Source of the DNA: Anaerolineaceae bacterium
GTDB taxonomy: Bacteria > Chloroflexota > Anaerolineae > Aggregatilineales > Phototrophicaceae
Length of the DNA stretch: 64,000 nt
Direction of reading: 5' to 3'
Assembly (NCBI GenBank): GCA_020634115.1
Contig: JACKCH010000011.1
Coordinates: forward strand, 868,001 to 932,000
Shown here: in pieces, positions 25,866-35,732 of the stretch
How the letters are laid out: every line of letters begins with the position of its first letter
How positions within the stretch are numbered: the first letter of the stretch is position 1
The notes under the pieces: generated by a model
What the model saw: only the letters and a program-made list of their open reading frames with translations
Database searches by the model: none
What the model was told of the DNA's origin: nothing
Program-made: the position numbers and the translations under genes

Positions 25866-27760
25866 GTGTCCGCACTTTCGTGATTGAACCGTTCGACATC
25901 ATGCTGCACGCCACCGAAGACGGGGTGCAGTCCTTGCAAGCCCGTTTTTCGACCTGGCTGCGGACGCTGCGCGATCCGGCGCGGTTCGTCTGCTGGCAGA
26001 TGCCGGCCACGCTGGATGACAAGATCAGCCTGCTCAGTCGCAAGGCGCAGGCGGTGGATGATCCCCAGCGGCGGTCGCTGCTGATGGAGTACCGTCGCCA
26101 CTTCGAGAGCCTGAACGACAGCGCCGAGTATCAGCGGGCACTGTGCGGCATGGCACTGTGGAGTGACCAGAACCCACGCGCTTTAGCGGGTGGCATGACT
26201 TCGGCTTTTGAGACGCCGGTGGCCGAAGGCGCCTGGCCGGCACTGTTCGCCGGGCAGTATGAAATCCGGGAAGCGCCGTTCTGGCACCTGGCGCCGTCGG
26301 GTCGCCCCGGTGGACGCCCGTACTGGGCGATCCTGACCAGCTATGAGTTCGCCCCGGCGACCTGGAACTTCTTCCGCCCGCTGCCGCCGCTCTTACGTCT
26401 CAACTTCCCGCTGGCGCTCTCAATCGATATCCCCAAAACGTATGACCGTAACGCCGCGATTGACGCCCTGGAAGGCATCATCCAGGCCTACCAGGTGCAT
26501 CTGGCCGGGGCGAGTGGCGAGGACAGCCGGAGTGTGCAGCGCATCGCCGACTGCCGCCGGGCGCTCCAGGAGATCAACAACGGGGATGCCCTCCACTTGG
26601 TGCAGCTGACGGTCGCCATCGCCGCCGATGACCTGAATACTCTCAAAGAACGGGTGCAGACGGTGGTCAACGAGACGCGGGCCTGGTTCAGTCTCAGGCA
26701 GGAGGTCGGGGAGTTACTCGCCCGGTCGGTGGGGTTCTTCACGGCGAAGAAAACCAAGGAGATCAACCTGCCGACCACCACCTGGCCGGTCACCTCGCGC
26801 GAACTGGCAGTCATGCTCTCGCCGCTGGGGTACCGCAAACTGGCGGCCACCGATGGCGTGCTGCGCGGCGAAGCGGTCGGGGCAGCGTATCCGGTCTTCC
26901 ACAACTCGTGGCGCGACAAGCGGGCGACGCATGAAATCTGGGTCGGGGTCAGCGGCTTTGGCAAGACGTTCGGCTTGAACTGTTACCTCACGCGCGAGTA
27001 TGCCGAAAACGGCATCCCCTTCGACCTGCTGGAGCCGATGGGACATGGACGCCACATCGCCGACGCTTTCGGGCTGCCCTGGTATGTCATGAGCGCCAAA
27101 GCCACCAAGCTCAACCCGCAGGACGTGATGTTCCCGACGCTGATTGAGCAGGTGTCACACGTCACCCGCATCTATGAAACCGTGCTGGGACGGTCACTGT
27201 CCGGCGCGCAGCGCGAGAACCTGGAACGCGGCCTGCTGGGCGAGGCGCTGGAGACCGCCTATCGCGGCTTCCCTGATCTCAATAAGGTGACGCCCGACCT
27301 CGCGCCAACCTGCGACCTGGTGTGTGACGTGTTGTCGGGATTGGGTGACAAGGATGCCACCCGCCACATCGCCCGCGACCTGGCCGATGAGATCGCCGGG
27401 TTGTGTACCGGCAGCGGCCCCTGGGCGGGCTTCCTCAACGGCGCGACTAACGTGGATCTCTCGCGGGGGAATCGCCAGGCAATTGAGCCGCGTGTCTTCA
27501 GCTTTCACGAACTGGAGAGCGACCCGATCTTGCAGGCGCTGGCGTATACGCAGGTGCTGAGCGCGATCCGCCGTGACAGCCTGATCGATGAGCAGCCGCG
27601 CATCATCGCGGTGGATGAGGTCTACCGGCTGATGCGGCATCCCTCGCTGCTCGACTTCCTGATTGAGGCGGCGAAGACCTTTCGTACCCGCCGAAAAAAG
27701 CTGGTCGCGGTGGATCAGTTGAGAGCGAATTCACGGCGAGTTGTGGCACATCCGTGCTAA
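25862..27760 (+). CDS. virB4: VirB4-family conjugation ATPase, 5' part, cut by the nested element
   Basis: The frame runs 632 residues, but only codons up to 27717 are original; the last 14 residues come from the inserted element. The ATPase core shows Walker A GVSGFGKTF (about 361), Walker B IIAVDEVYRLM (about 581), and then FRTRRKKLVAVDQ, the strand that ends just before the missing C-terminal part. The rest of the gene lies at 59950-60205. Joined at the CA dinucleotide, the two parts give a 703-residue protein. VirB4 powers pilus assembly and DNA transfer, so the outer ICE is probably unable to conjugate while the insert is in place. The start overlaps the VirB3-like stop. Confidence 0.9.
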   Translation: MSVRTFVIEPFDIMLHATEDGVQSLQARFSTWLRTLRDPARFVCWQMPATLDDKISLLSRKAQAVDDPQRRSLLMEYRRHFESLNDSAEYQRALCGMALWSDQNPRALAGGMTSAFETPVAEGAWPALFAGQYEIREAPFWHLAPSGRPGGRPYWAILTSYEFAPATWNFFRPLPPLLRLNFPLALSIDIPKTYDRNAAIDALEGIIQAYQVHLAGASGEDSRSVQRIADCRRALQEINNGDALHLVQLTVAIAADDLNTLKERVQTVVNETRAWFSLRQEVGELLARSVGFFTAKKTKEINLPTTTWPVTSRELAVMLSPLGYRKLAATDGVLRGEAVGAAYPVFHNSWRDKRATHEIWVGVSGFGKTFGLNCYLTREYAENGIPFDLLEPMGHGRHIADAFGLPWYVMSAKATKLNPQDVMFPTLIEQVSHVTRIYETVLGRSLSGAQRENLERGLLGEALETAYRGFPDLNKVTPDLAPTCDLVCDVLSGLGDKDATRHIARDLADEIAGLCTGSGPWAGFLNGATNVDLSRGNRQAIEPRVFSFHELESDPILQALAYTQVLSAIRRDSLIDEQPRIIAVDEVYRLMRHPSLLDFLIEAAKTFRTRRKKLVAVDQLRANSRRVVAHPC

Positions 27761-29723
27761 AAGCGAACTGCTCCACCTGATATTCGGCGGTGTCGCACCA
27801 GCGGGCGTTGCGATGGTAGGGTTTCTTCCCCGTATAGTTCTCTGGATAGCGCCCATTCCCGAATTTGTAGGCGTAGCGTTCTTGCAGCGAACGCCAGGTG
27901 TAGTCGGGGAAGGCACGCAGGATTTCCCACTGATCTACCCCGGTGTCAATCATTTCGCGCAACTTCGTCAGATCGTCATCGTCCCAGAAATAACCCGTGC
28001 TTTTGTGGGTCGTACTGCGCTCAGAGATGCTGCCATCCCGCCAGTGGACAGTAATGTGCTTCGTGTGCCGTGTCACCTTGCTGATTTTGATATAACGGGC
28101 GAACTGCTCGAACAGGTTGCGTTTTTCCTCACGCGGCACATCGTTCCAGCGCTGGATGATGAGTTCCAGTACCGGACGGGCTTCGATGAGCGAACGCGAT
28201 TTGTGTTCATTGGATTGGATATGGCTCAACTCGGCATGTAAGCCTTCCAGCTCGTGTTCGGCGGCTTCATAGCGTGCCTGTGCTCGCGCCACCATCTCCG
28301 GGTGCGTCAGTAATCCCAGACTGGCGATGATATTATCTTTGGTCTGTTCCGCCTGCCGGATGGCTGCCTGCACTCGCCGCACATCCGCCTGATCCACGTT
28401 TTCCAGACTTGCCAGTGCTGCCTGCCACAGCGTCTCATCAATCGTGGTCGCGTGCAACCGCTCCAGCAGCATCTCATCCACCAACGCATCCACAATCGAG
28501 GCTTTGATGTTCCAGACGTTCGAGCGATAGGGATACTCTGCTAATTGATACTTATAGTGTTTAGCTTCTGTTCCCCAACTGCACGTCAGCCGTCGATGAG
28601 GATACTCCGGCAGGTCGTCGGTGTAGGCGAGGTAAGCATAGGTTGGTTTTGGTTCTTCGCGCTCGTCCTTGTTGTGACGTACCCAGGGGCGATACGGCAC
28701 ATACTGCGGGTTCGGCTCACCATAGAAATCCACTGGCGACAGGCGATTATAGGCATACATGAATAGATCGAGCGGGATAATGCCCTCATGGTTGTTGAAC
28801 TGGACAATCGCGCCTTTGTGAATCCAATGCCCGATATAAGCCACGTTCACCAGCATATTTCGTAAACCATCCTGTGAGGGTGTCAATCCGCCTGTAAACG
28901 GCGAACGCCGCTCCAGATGATCGGTCACTTGAAACCCTTCCGGCACTGCCTCTTTGGGGATGTCGGGCAGATAGGGTCCGTTCCGATCAATCTGCTTCCA
29001 CGTCGTGCTGAAGTTGCCGTCGTTCTCGCGGAACAACTCGAAATAGCGCAGCATCACATCGGCGTACAGGTCGAACCGTTTATACTTGCGGTAATCCGGG
29101 TTCAACGCGCCATTCGGCAAGTGGCTGCGTCCATCCATCATGAAGCCTGGCAGGATTTTGCGTCCCGTCCACATCCCGCTGGCGTTCCGGCGATGACGCG
29201 CTGCCACCAGCCTGCCGCGAATCTGGTATTGCAGGTAATCGGCTGCCCGCTGAGCTTCCTCGCGGAACATCTTCATGTGTGACGATCCCATAATCGGATG
29301 CGCGAAGTCGTAAATCATCATCGGGGTCATGACCTGCACGTTGTTCCTTTTGCAGGCATCAATGAAGATGTTGGTTTCGATCATCGTCACGTCACGGAAG
29401 AAGCGGTCTACATCCTGCGCCGCGACCAGTCCAATGTGCCCCGTTTCGATCAGGTCATACAGGGTGGACATGCCTTTACGTTCGCGGATTTTCTTCGTGC
29501 CGCTTACGCCTGCGTCCATATCAATCATGAAAACGTTCTCGCGTACCCAGCCCTGTCGCAGCAGGTGTTCGATCATGTCCACTGTTTGCAGGGTGGTGGA
29601 AATATTGCCAATCTGTCCCTCTGACGACTGACGGTAGTACACCGCTGCAGGTCGTCCAACGGGGAGTGGCTGGAGTTTATATGGATCAATCGGCTGTTCC
29701 GGGCGTTTCAATGTTCTGGGCAT
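27603..29723 (-). CDS. Large serine integrase of the nested element (C-terminus read into virB4 antisense)
   Basis: As read, 706 residues. The resolvase domain has Y-x-R-x-S as YYRQS with catalytic Ser33, and AAQDVDRFFRD; then come the recombinase domain and a helical segment near 430-560. The first 668 codons are element sequence; the last 38 residues are antisense virB4 (38 codons left of the junction at 27717). Joining the other end of the element (59949 downwards) gives a different C-terminus of about 41 residues ending KAKPRKRA. So attP lies inside this gene, and integration changes the protein end. GGAAGGAGG precedes the ATG. Confidence 0.9.
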   Translation of the reverse strand: MPRTLKRPEQPIDPYKLQPLPVGRPAAVYYRQSSEGQIGNISTTLQTVDMIEHLLRQGWVRENVFMIDMDAGVSGTKKIRERKGMSTLYDLIETGHIGLVAAQDVDRFFRDVTMIETNIFIDACKRNNVQVMTPMMIYDFAHPIMGSSHMKMFREEAQRAADYLQYQIRGRLVAARHRRNASGMWTGRKILPGFMMDGRSHLPNGALNPDYRKYKRFDLYADVMLRYFELFRENDGNFSTTWKQIDRNGPYLPDIPKEAVPEGFQVTDHLERRSPFTGGLTPSQDGLRNMLVNVAYIGHWIHKGAIVQFNNHEGIIPLDLFMYAYNRLSPVDFYGEPNPQYVPYRPWVRHNKDEREEPKPTYAYLAYTDDLPEYPHRRLTCSWGTEAKHYKYQLAEYPYRSNVWNIKASIVDALVDEMLLERLHATTIDETLWQAALASLENVDQADVRRVQAAIRQAEQTKDNIIASLGLLTHPEMVARAQARYEAAEHELEGLHAELSHIQSNEHKSRSLIEARPVLELIIQRWNDVPREEKRNLFEQFARYIKISKVTRHTKHITVHWRDGSISERSTTHKSTGYFWDDDDLTKLREMIDTGVDQWEILRAFPDYTWRSLQERYAYKFGNGRYPENYTGKKPYHRNARWCDTAEYQVEQFAFSTDVPQLAVNSLSTDPPRPAFFGGYERSSPPQSGSRAARDAASAGRPHPPR
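27716..27717. other. attL crossover of the nested element (inferred)
   Basis: The CA in GATCAG within virB4. This dinucleotide is shared with 59948-59949, and removing everything between them restores the virB4 frame (GAT CAA CAA ATG). The position is certain to within a few bases only. Confidence 0.65.
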
Positions 29724-29742
29724 CGCTCATCCTCCTTCCAAT

Positions 29743-29786
29743 GAAAAACGCCCTGTCCTGGGCAAGTGATGCGACAAGACAGAGCG
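29743..29786 (-). terminator. Hairpin terminator between the small operon and the integrase gene
   Basis: On the minus strand a 12-bp stem with some G-T pairs (CGCTCTGTCTTG with CAGGACAGGGCG) is followed by TTTTT. It lies after the 69-residue gene and just before the integrase ribosome-binding site, so integrase expression may need read-through. Confidence 0.65.
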
Positions 29787-29804
29787 CGTTGGGTTACAAT
29801 GCTC

Positions 29805-30014
29805 TCAGCCCTGCACAGTGCTTGAATCACTTGCCGGGTCAGCCAGATTGGAGTGTTCCACCACTTCAGTCTGGCGCAACAACGAATCACTTTCAGTGTA
29901 CTCACTTTCGCCCAGTCGCGCAACAATACGCAGCATGGAACGATACACCGACAGCAGATTGATGCCATCGGTTTCAGTATGTGGTTGTTCATCTGACAGG
30001 CGCTCAGGCTTCAA
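29805..30014 (-). CDS. Small hypothetical protein next to the integrase
   Basis: 69 residues from a TTG that overlaps the end of the RHH gene by 11 bases. It is acidic and helical in the middle (INLLSVYRSMLRIVARLGE), with no recognised family. A terminator follows directly. Translational coupling and tight spacing support it, but the start codon and ribosome site are weak. Confidence 0.4.
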   Translation of the reverse strand: MKPERLSDEQPHTETDGINLLSVYRSMLRIVARLGESEYTESDSLLRQTEVVEHSNLADPASDSSTVQG

Positions 30015-30216
30015 CGGCTGCCTCCTGCGTCATTTGGTTTTTGTGGTGCTTTACTGCCTCCAAAATGAAATGCCGTGCCATAAACGAGCCGGGTAATTTG
30101 AGATGCTTCGCCAGCGTGTCAATCTCGTCCTGCTCCGCCTGGGTGAGGCGAATGCTGAACATCAATGCTCGTTTAGGCTGTCGTTCGGGTAGGGTAGAAT
30201 TCAGTTGGATAGTCAT
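30004..30216 (-). CDS. RHH-like (MobC/CopG-type) small DNA-binding protein, possible excision factor
   Basis: A 70-residue basic protein. A strand with RALMFSIRLTQAEQDEIDTL is followed by two helices (FMARHFILEAVKH), the order of a ribbon-helix-helix protein. GAGGAGT precedes the ATG. It lies directly under the shared ICE-type operator/promoter (copy C) and upstream of the integrase, so it could be a regulator or a recombination directionality factor. That role is inferred from position only. Confidence 0.65.
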   Translation of the reverse strand: MTIQLNSTLPERQPKRALMFSIRLTQAEQDEIDTLAKHLKLPGSFMARHFILEAVKHHKNQMTQEAAVEA

Positions 30217-30248
30217 GTGATCGGACTCCTCGTCATACTGACAAGTTC

Positions 30249-30314
30249 AGCCTATCACATTGACCACGCTCAACTTGAGGAATTTTACAGTTTTGCCCCG
30301 TCAGTTTTGGCAAA
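30249..30314 (-). promoter_or_regulatory. Shared 29-bp operator plus TAGGCT box, copy C (nested element)
   Basis: On the minus strand TTTGCCAAAACTGACGGG followed by GCAAAACTGTA (30314 down to 30286), exactly 31 bases, then TAGGCT (30254 down to 30249). Motif and spacing match the two copies in the outer ICE. It lies 32 bases before the RHH gene start. The rest of the 311-base gap (30217-30527) shows no gene. Confidence 0.75.
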
Positions 30315-30527
30315 CCTGCTGTAGAATTTCCAAAACCCCTCTGAAAATATATTGCACATTGAATTTCAGAGAATACCTTCACAAATTCGTGGTATTTTGA
30401 AATGAAATTTCAGACATCTTATCGAATGCTGTAGAGAACGAGTTGTGTTACATTAGTCATATACCGTATTTATCTCATTCAAAAGCTTGGTTCAATACCA
30501 TGTAAGATAGCTTGGGAAAACGCCTTT

Positions 30528-33500
30528 ATGGACATCTCTTTGCCATTGATCTTCATCATAGTCGTTGTAATCATTATCGTCTTTATCAGAGTTTGTGGAA
30601 AATGGCTAAATCGGTATATCTTAAGGCTCTTCCTCAATTCCCCACGCTTTCAAAGTGATTGGTACAGCCTTCATCTACCATTAAGTTACAAACCCCAAAG
30701 TCGGTTGTACAAGCTTTATTTTGTGTGGATTGAGTTCCGTCGTCATCAATATTCACTGTTCTTACTTATGATTATCTTCTTTTGCGGTGTAGCGGTTCCA
30801 TTTCTACAGTTTCAAAATATACAACAGGCAAAGGAGTTAGTAGCATTCCCGCAGGATAGTGCTGTAGTAGAAACTCCGACACCTCATCCAACTCAAATTG
30901 GCAACACTCCTGCCACGATATTAGCTCCAACCGCCCCCTCCCCGAACGCGGCAGCAATCCCTGCACCTTCAGATCCATCTCCTGCTTTAGCTACAGTTGA
31001 AGTTACTGTAGAGGTGACAGCCTCTCCTGCAACCGTAACAGCTAATTCGAATAGAGAACCTACAATCACTTATTCGATTGCCCAGCAAAACATTCTTGAC
31101 TTGATAATGCTAGGATTAATTAGCTTGACTTTGGGCGTCACATCTTTCCTCGTGGTTAGCTTCATACTGAGGCAACCTCGCTATATAGTTACGCCATTTA
31201 AGTATTCTGAAAAAGATGCCAGCCTTCTTGATATGTCCACGATTTTGTCTAGCTCGATTACCACCAACCTGCGGGAAATCGGTCAGTTATTAACGCTCCG
31301 CCAAACTGAAACAATCCAGGTACCTTTAGAAAACCCACTTACGTTTTTTGTATCCAGCAGTCAAGACTCAGAGATTGTTGATCAACTTAGCGCCCTAAGT
31401 GACATTGAAGCGGGTAGTTTTAAAGTTCCATTGGGAAAGTTTTTTGCGTTTGTTATTCAAAATATAGCTCATACACGCATTAGTGGTTCAATCATAAAAA
31501 GTAAAGACGGAAGTATCGAGGTGCGAGGTGATGTTTATCGTGGAAGACATGAAGGAACTATCGAATTTGGCAGGGTCTTAATTCCGAGTGACCCTTCAAG
31601 CGCGGTTAACGAACAACATATTAGGAATGCAGCGAAAGATCTTGCAGTCAGATTGGCATTTGGTTTAGGTCAATTGAATCATATAGCCTCGATCCCTGAA
31701 AACCTTCAGCTTTATCTTGAAGGACTACGCGCTACCAAGCAGCGAAAGTGGCTATACGCATACTCAAGTTATTTGCAATGGACACAGGCTGAAGAAACCA
31801 TCCGCGGGGCATTTGGATTAGGTCATTTTTATCTAGGAACAACCCTACTTTCACAAGGCGAACCTGAACGTGCTTTATACGAACTTCAGATTGCTGAAGC
31901 AAGTGGACATGTTCTAGCAGAAACACAATATACCATTGCACTTGTATTGCTCGCCCAAAATGCAAATGAACTTCATATAAATGATAATGTATTTGCCGAA
32001 ATTAAAGAAAGAGCAAATTTTGCACTCTCGCTTCGAAATGATTTTTTTGAAGCACAACATCTAATTGGAATAACTAATTATCAGAGGTCAAAACTTCTGG
32101 AAAGAAATGTCGCAACAGCAAAAGCTAGCCTGGAAAGTGCAAAACATATACAAGAAAGGACAAAATACGATAAAGAAATATATGATAATTTAGTAAATGA
32201 GCTATTAGAAAATAAAGGAGATAATACCCCTATACTAGCATTTATAGCTGGCGTAATCAGTAGATGGACTAAACCTAGAGACATCGATAATGCCGCAGAA
32301 AATCTAAAGGTACAAGCATCTGAGGTAAAAACAGAAGTTCAACATGCATTACGCTCGGATGAAGTATCACAGGAAGAAGTAGATGTAGCTGAAAAATCTC
32401 AAGAAATCCAACAATATGCCCGTAATTTGTCCAACCAAGCGCAAGAAAAACTACAAGAAGCAAACGTAATAGAGAAAAGAGCATTAGATGAACTTGAGCA
32501 AGCAGTAGCAGAAGTAGAAGAATTAGAAAAGAAGCGCGAAGGCGAAAGGAAACTTGCACCTGCTAACGAAAAAGTCAAATTAGCCAATCAAAAACTTGAA
32601 AGTGCGAAAAAAAATAGGCTAGAAGCAAAAGCTATAATTGATCTAGCAAATAAAATCATTAACGATAGCGCGAGTGACATTTTAAAATTGGAGCAGCATT
32701 TACAGAATGCTTTAATTAAAGCAAGCCTAGCTAAGGAACACGCAGAAAAGGAATTTATCAGTGCTCAAAATGAAGTAACTCGACTTAATAACTCATACGT
32801 AGATAAAGACTATTATTATGATGATGCCCGAAAGGCGTTAAATTCAGCTTTAGAAGGGTACCAATCCCTTATTTTCGATATTGATTACGACAGTAAGGCC
32901 CTTGCTGCTGTTTTACCAGATGCAAAGCGATTGCTACGAGATTACTTTATGGTCAAGCATCATCTGGGTGATGTTGAACGTTCATTGAAGCAATACGATT
33001 CTGCCACTAAACACTTTATCACAGTGTGGAAATACTCTCCTGATGACCTTCGTAGCTTTATCGATCTCCTGATGACCTATTGTCTAGATGGAAAATGGAC
33101 GCAGGTACTGGATACACTTACTAAAGAGGTCACCAGGCAGTATACCCTTTGGCACGCTGATGCTAATTTGTACTGGGGCTGGGCTGAATCGGGCATAGCA
33201 CCAAGTAAAACTCATAAGAAAAATCACTGGATGAAAGCCTTAGCAAGACTGGATTTCGCACTTTCTCTGAGACCTAGGTTTATACTGCCACGTCGTCAGA
33301 CACTTTGGACATCGGTATGGAAACCACAGTTGAAGAGCATCAACGTAGATGAAATATATGACATAAATATCAGATCGACATATCTGAAGTCATTACCTGA
33401 TGAGATGGTTGAAAAGATTGCCCGTATCTGGCTTGCCTGGAGAATTCATAGCATTAACGTATTCGAAAAACATACTAATGTAATATACACTCTATTCCCA

Positions 33501-35570
33501 ACCTTTGATAGTTCAAAATTACCTGACGATAATTTTAAGGAGCTCTACAAAGAATTACGGATAACTCGCTGGCAGATCGCAAAAGTATTATATAACCGGG
33601 ATAAAGATCGTAGATTTTATCCTGCCTCGAGCGACAGGCTTAACGAGAAAATTACTCAACTTTTAAAAGTGTGGGAGTCAGGAGAAAACTCAAATTGGCC
33701 CAAAAAACAATGGATAAGTATATTACATAGTTGTAAAACAACCGAGGGAAAGCCAATTACATTTAAAGAAAGATGGGATGCTGCCCTTTGTATCGAGTCT
33801 ATCTCGCTGATATGCAAATTGTATGCTGAAAATCAAAACTGGAACGAATTGATTAGTTCCGCCAAAGAAGGTCGGGAAATATTTGCACAGTGGTTCAATT
33901 TATGGATAGAAGAAGGAAGTAGCATTGATAGAGGTCAACAAATTGGACGATTTAGTCCTCACACTATTCGCTATCACTATATAGCGATTTGCTGCTGGGA
34001 AATCTACGGCTATCTCATGCAGGGTAACGATGTTGTAGATGGAAATGGAGATGGAGATAAACATAAGTCGATATTTGAGAAACTAGGAGGAGAAAAGTAC
34101 ATACTGACCATTTCCGTGCTGGAAGAGATAGTCATCACTTTCCAACAACACCAACACCCTTTATATCTCTTTGTGTTAGGGCGTTATCTTCAGTCAAAAT
34201 CACTTGAGCGCGATGCCATTAGTCATTTTAGTCACCTGCTTAGAATTATTTCCCCATTCGACCCCAAAACATTTGATCGTCATCAGTTCTTGCCGGGAAA
34301 TCAACTAGACAGAGATTTACTTGGTAAAGAGTTTAAAGATCTTGATTTGCGTACCAAGCTTCTCTATGCAGAGCGCGTTACTGGGCAACAGATGTTTGAT
34401 TTCCTTATCGGTAAACCTCAAGTCAATGTATTGATCGCTAGATGTTACGAATCACTGGGTGATCTTAATGCTGCGACAAATTATATGCGACAGGCTCTTG
34501 AGTCAAGTCAGTTTGATGATTTTGATCTTAAATGTTTTTTTTACTTGGCTAATTACCTGTTGAAGCTAGATCGTTTTGAAGAGGCGCTTGCCGTCGTACT
34601 CGAAGCACGATCAAAATACAGCCTTCTCAAACAAAATCAATTACTAGAAATGCCTAGGGAATGGCAGTTCCAGGTAATACAATGTGTAATTTTAACTAGA
34701 TTGAAGCGTTATGATGAGTCGCTCATTTTAGGACAAAAACTGCTTCAACAATCTCTTTCTATAAGAAATGACGGAGAGTCAGAACATATTGAGATTCTAG
34801 GATACTTCAGAAAACTAATAAACGAAGCAGAGAAGGAAACGGAGCGAATATGGAAACTTCAAAACTCCCAAGAAAGCTATAATATTATCATCTCAAGTGA
34901 GAATGAAACTCTAAAGACTATTATCGAGAAAGCAAGGCACGGTTCAAATTATGAAATTATCCGTTCAGTGTGCGATTTGTTAAATAATATAACATACACT
35001 TTGGTCAAATTTGATTTGACTAATGAAAAGGCTGCCGCACATGTGTTGGCCTCATTATCCGTCACTTCCAGGCTTCCGCCTAGATCACGCTTTCCTTTGA
35101 GCTATGATGATGGCTCCTATGAGGATGTGGATCAGAGTTTGTCCCAATATAATGATACTCTCGCATGGATCTACTACAGGAAGCGTACTGAAATTAATTT
35201 GCAACAAATTGTTCCAATAGAGGAACATAAATTGATCCTTGCAGAAAAGCATCTTATCGCGGCTATTCAGAAAAACTTTGGTTCTTCAATTTCTCATTTC
35301 CATCTGGCCCGAGTGTATATATCCATTTATGAAACTCTGTGGAATTGGGGGCCTGATAGTGCCCCCCCCTCGAACGTAGATGGTAAGCACAAGGAATCGA
35401 CTGCTGCAATCTTCAATATCATACTCAGCAAAGCATCGTTCTATTGTGATTTGTCACAACGATTCGACAAAAACAAGCGACTCAATGCAGAATTGCGCAG
35501 TCTTCGTGAACGTATTAGCAGATACTCAGAGTACCTCAACACAGTACAAACCAAAAAGCTCAAAAGCTAA
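30528..35570 (+). CDS. Very large membrane-anchored TPR/coiled-coil protein
   Basis: A 1680-residue protein with clearly lower GC than its surroundings, which suggests separate acquisition. Membrane helices lie near residues 4-24, 75-95 and 190-215, with a Pro/Thr-rich loop between the second and third. Then follow an alpha/beta segment (about 230-370), TPR-like helical repeats (about 385-500), a long Lys/Glu-rich coiled coil (about 590-760) and further TPR-like repeats to the end. No catalytic motif is recognised. Large membrane TPR proteins can be scaffolds or sensors in defence systems, but that is speculation. The ribosome site is weak. Confidence 0.85.
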   Translation: MDISLPLIFIIVVVIIIVFIRVCGKWLNRYILRLFLNSPRFQSDWYSLHLPLSYKPQSRLYKLYFVWIEFRRHQYSLFLLMIIFFCGVAVPFLQFQNIQQAKELVAFPQDSAVVETPTPHPTQIGNTPATILAPTAPSPNAAAIPAPSDPSPALATVEVTVEVTASPATVTANSNREPTITYSIAQQNILDLIMLGLISLTLGVTSFLVVSFILRQPRYIVTPFKYSEKDASLLDMSTILSSSITTNLREIGQLLTLRQTETIQVPLENPLTFFVSSSQDSEIVDQLSALSDIEAGSFKVPLGKFFAFVIQNIAHTRISGSIIKSKDGSIEVRGDVYRGRHEGTIEFGRVLIPSDPSSAVNEQHIRNAAKDLAVRLAFGLGQLNHIASIPENLQLYLEGLRATKQRKWLYAYSSYLQWTQAEETIRGAFGLGHFYLGTTLLSQGEPERALYELQIAEASGHVLAETQYTIALVLLAQNANELHINDNVFAEIKERANFALSLRNDFFEAQHLIGITNYQRSKLLERNVATAKASLESAKHIQERTKYDKEIYDNLVNELLENKGDNTPILAFIAGVISRWTKPRDIDNAAENLKVQASEVKTEVQHALRSDEVSQEEVDVAEKSQEIQQYARNLSNQAQEKLQEANVIEKRALDELEQAVAEVEELEKKREGERKLAPANEKVKLANQKLESAKKNRLEAKAIIDLANKIINDSASDILKLEQHLQNALIKASLAKEHAEKEFISAQNEVTRLNNSYVDKDYYYDDARKALNSALEGYQSLIFDIDYDSKALAAVLPDAKRLLRDYFMVKHHLGDVERSLKQYDSATKHFITVWKYSPDDLRSFIDLLMTYCLDGKWTQVLDTLTKEVTRQYTLWHADANLYWGWAESGIAPSKTHKKNHWMKALARLDFALSLRPRFILPRRQTLWTSVWKPQLKSINVDEIYDINIRSTYLKSLPDEMVEKIARIWLAWRIHSINVFEKHTNVIYTLFPTFDSSKLPDDNFKELYKELRITRWQIAKVLYNRDKDRRFYPASSDRLNEKITQLLKVWESGENSNWPKKQWISILHSCKTTEGKPITFKERWDAALCIESISLICKLYAENQNWNELISSAKEGREIFAQWFNLWIEEGSSIDRGQQIGRFSPHTIRYHYIAICCWEIYGYLMQGNDVVDGNGDGDKHKSIFEKLGGEKYILTISVLEEIVITFQQHQHPLYLFVLGRYLQSKSLERDAISHFSHLLRIISPFDPKTFDRHQFLPGNQLDRDLLGKEFKDLDLRTKLLYAERVTGQQMFDFLIGKPQVNVLIARCYESLGDLNAATNYMRQALESSQFDDFDLKCFFYLANYLLKLDRFEEALAVVLEARSKYSLLKQNQLLEMPREWQFQVIQCVILTRLKRYDESLILGQKLLQQSLSIRNDGESEHIEILGYFRKLINEAEKETERIWKLQNSQESYNIIISSENETLKTIIEKARHGSNYEIIRSVCDLLNNITYTLVKFDLTNEKAAAHVLASLSVTSRLPPRSRFPLSYDDGSYEDVDQSLSQYNDTLAWIYYRKRTEINLQQIVPIEEHKLILAEKHLIAAIQKNFGSSISHFHLARVYISIYETLWNWGPDSAPPSNVDGKHKESTAAIFNIILSKASFYCDLSQRFDKNKRLNAELRSLRERISRYSEYLNTVQTKKLKS

Positions 35571-35677
35571 GATGACAAAAAATAATGGGATGATTTAATC
35601 ATCATAGTTGTATTTTCAGAAGTGATCGTAAACCATCTTTGCGATTGGGTATTCAGGCTAACTGGAAATCTGCTCGC

Positions 35678-35710
35678 AAAAAAAAGATGGCTGGCGATTG
35701 CTCACCAGCC
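35678..35710 (-). terminator. Rho-independent terminator of the sigma-like gene
   Basis: On the minus strand GGCTGG, a ten-base loop, CCAGCC, then ATC and eight T. It lies 23 bases after the stop of the gene ending at 35733. Confidence 0.8.
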
Positions 35711-35732
35711 ACTGAAATAAGAACGACTGCTC

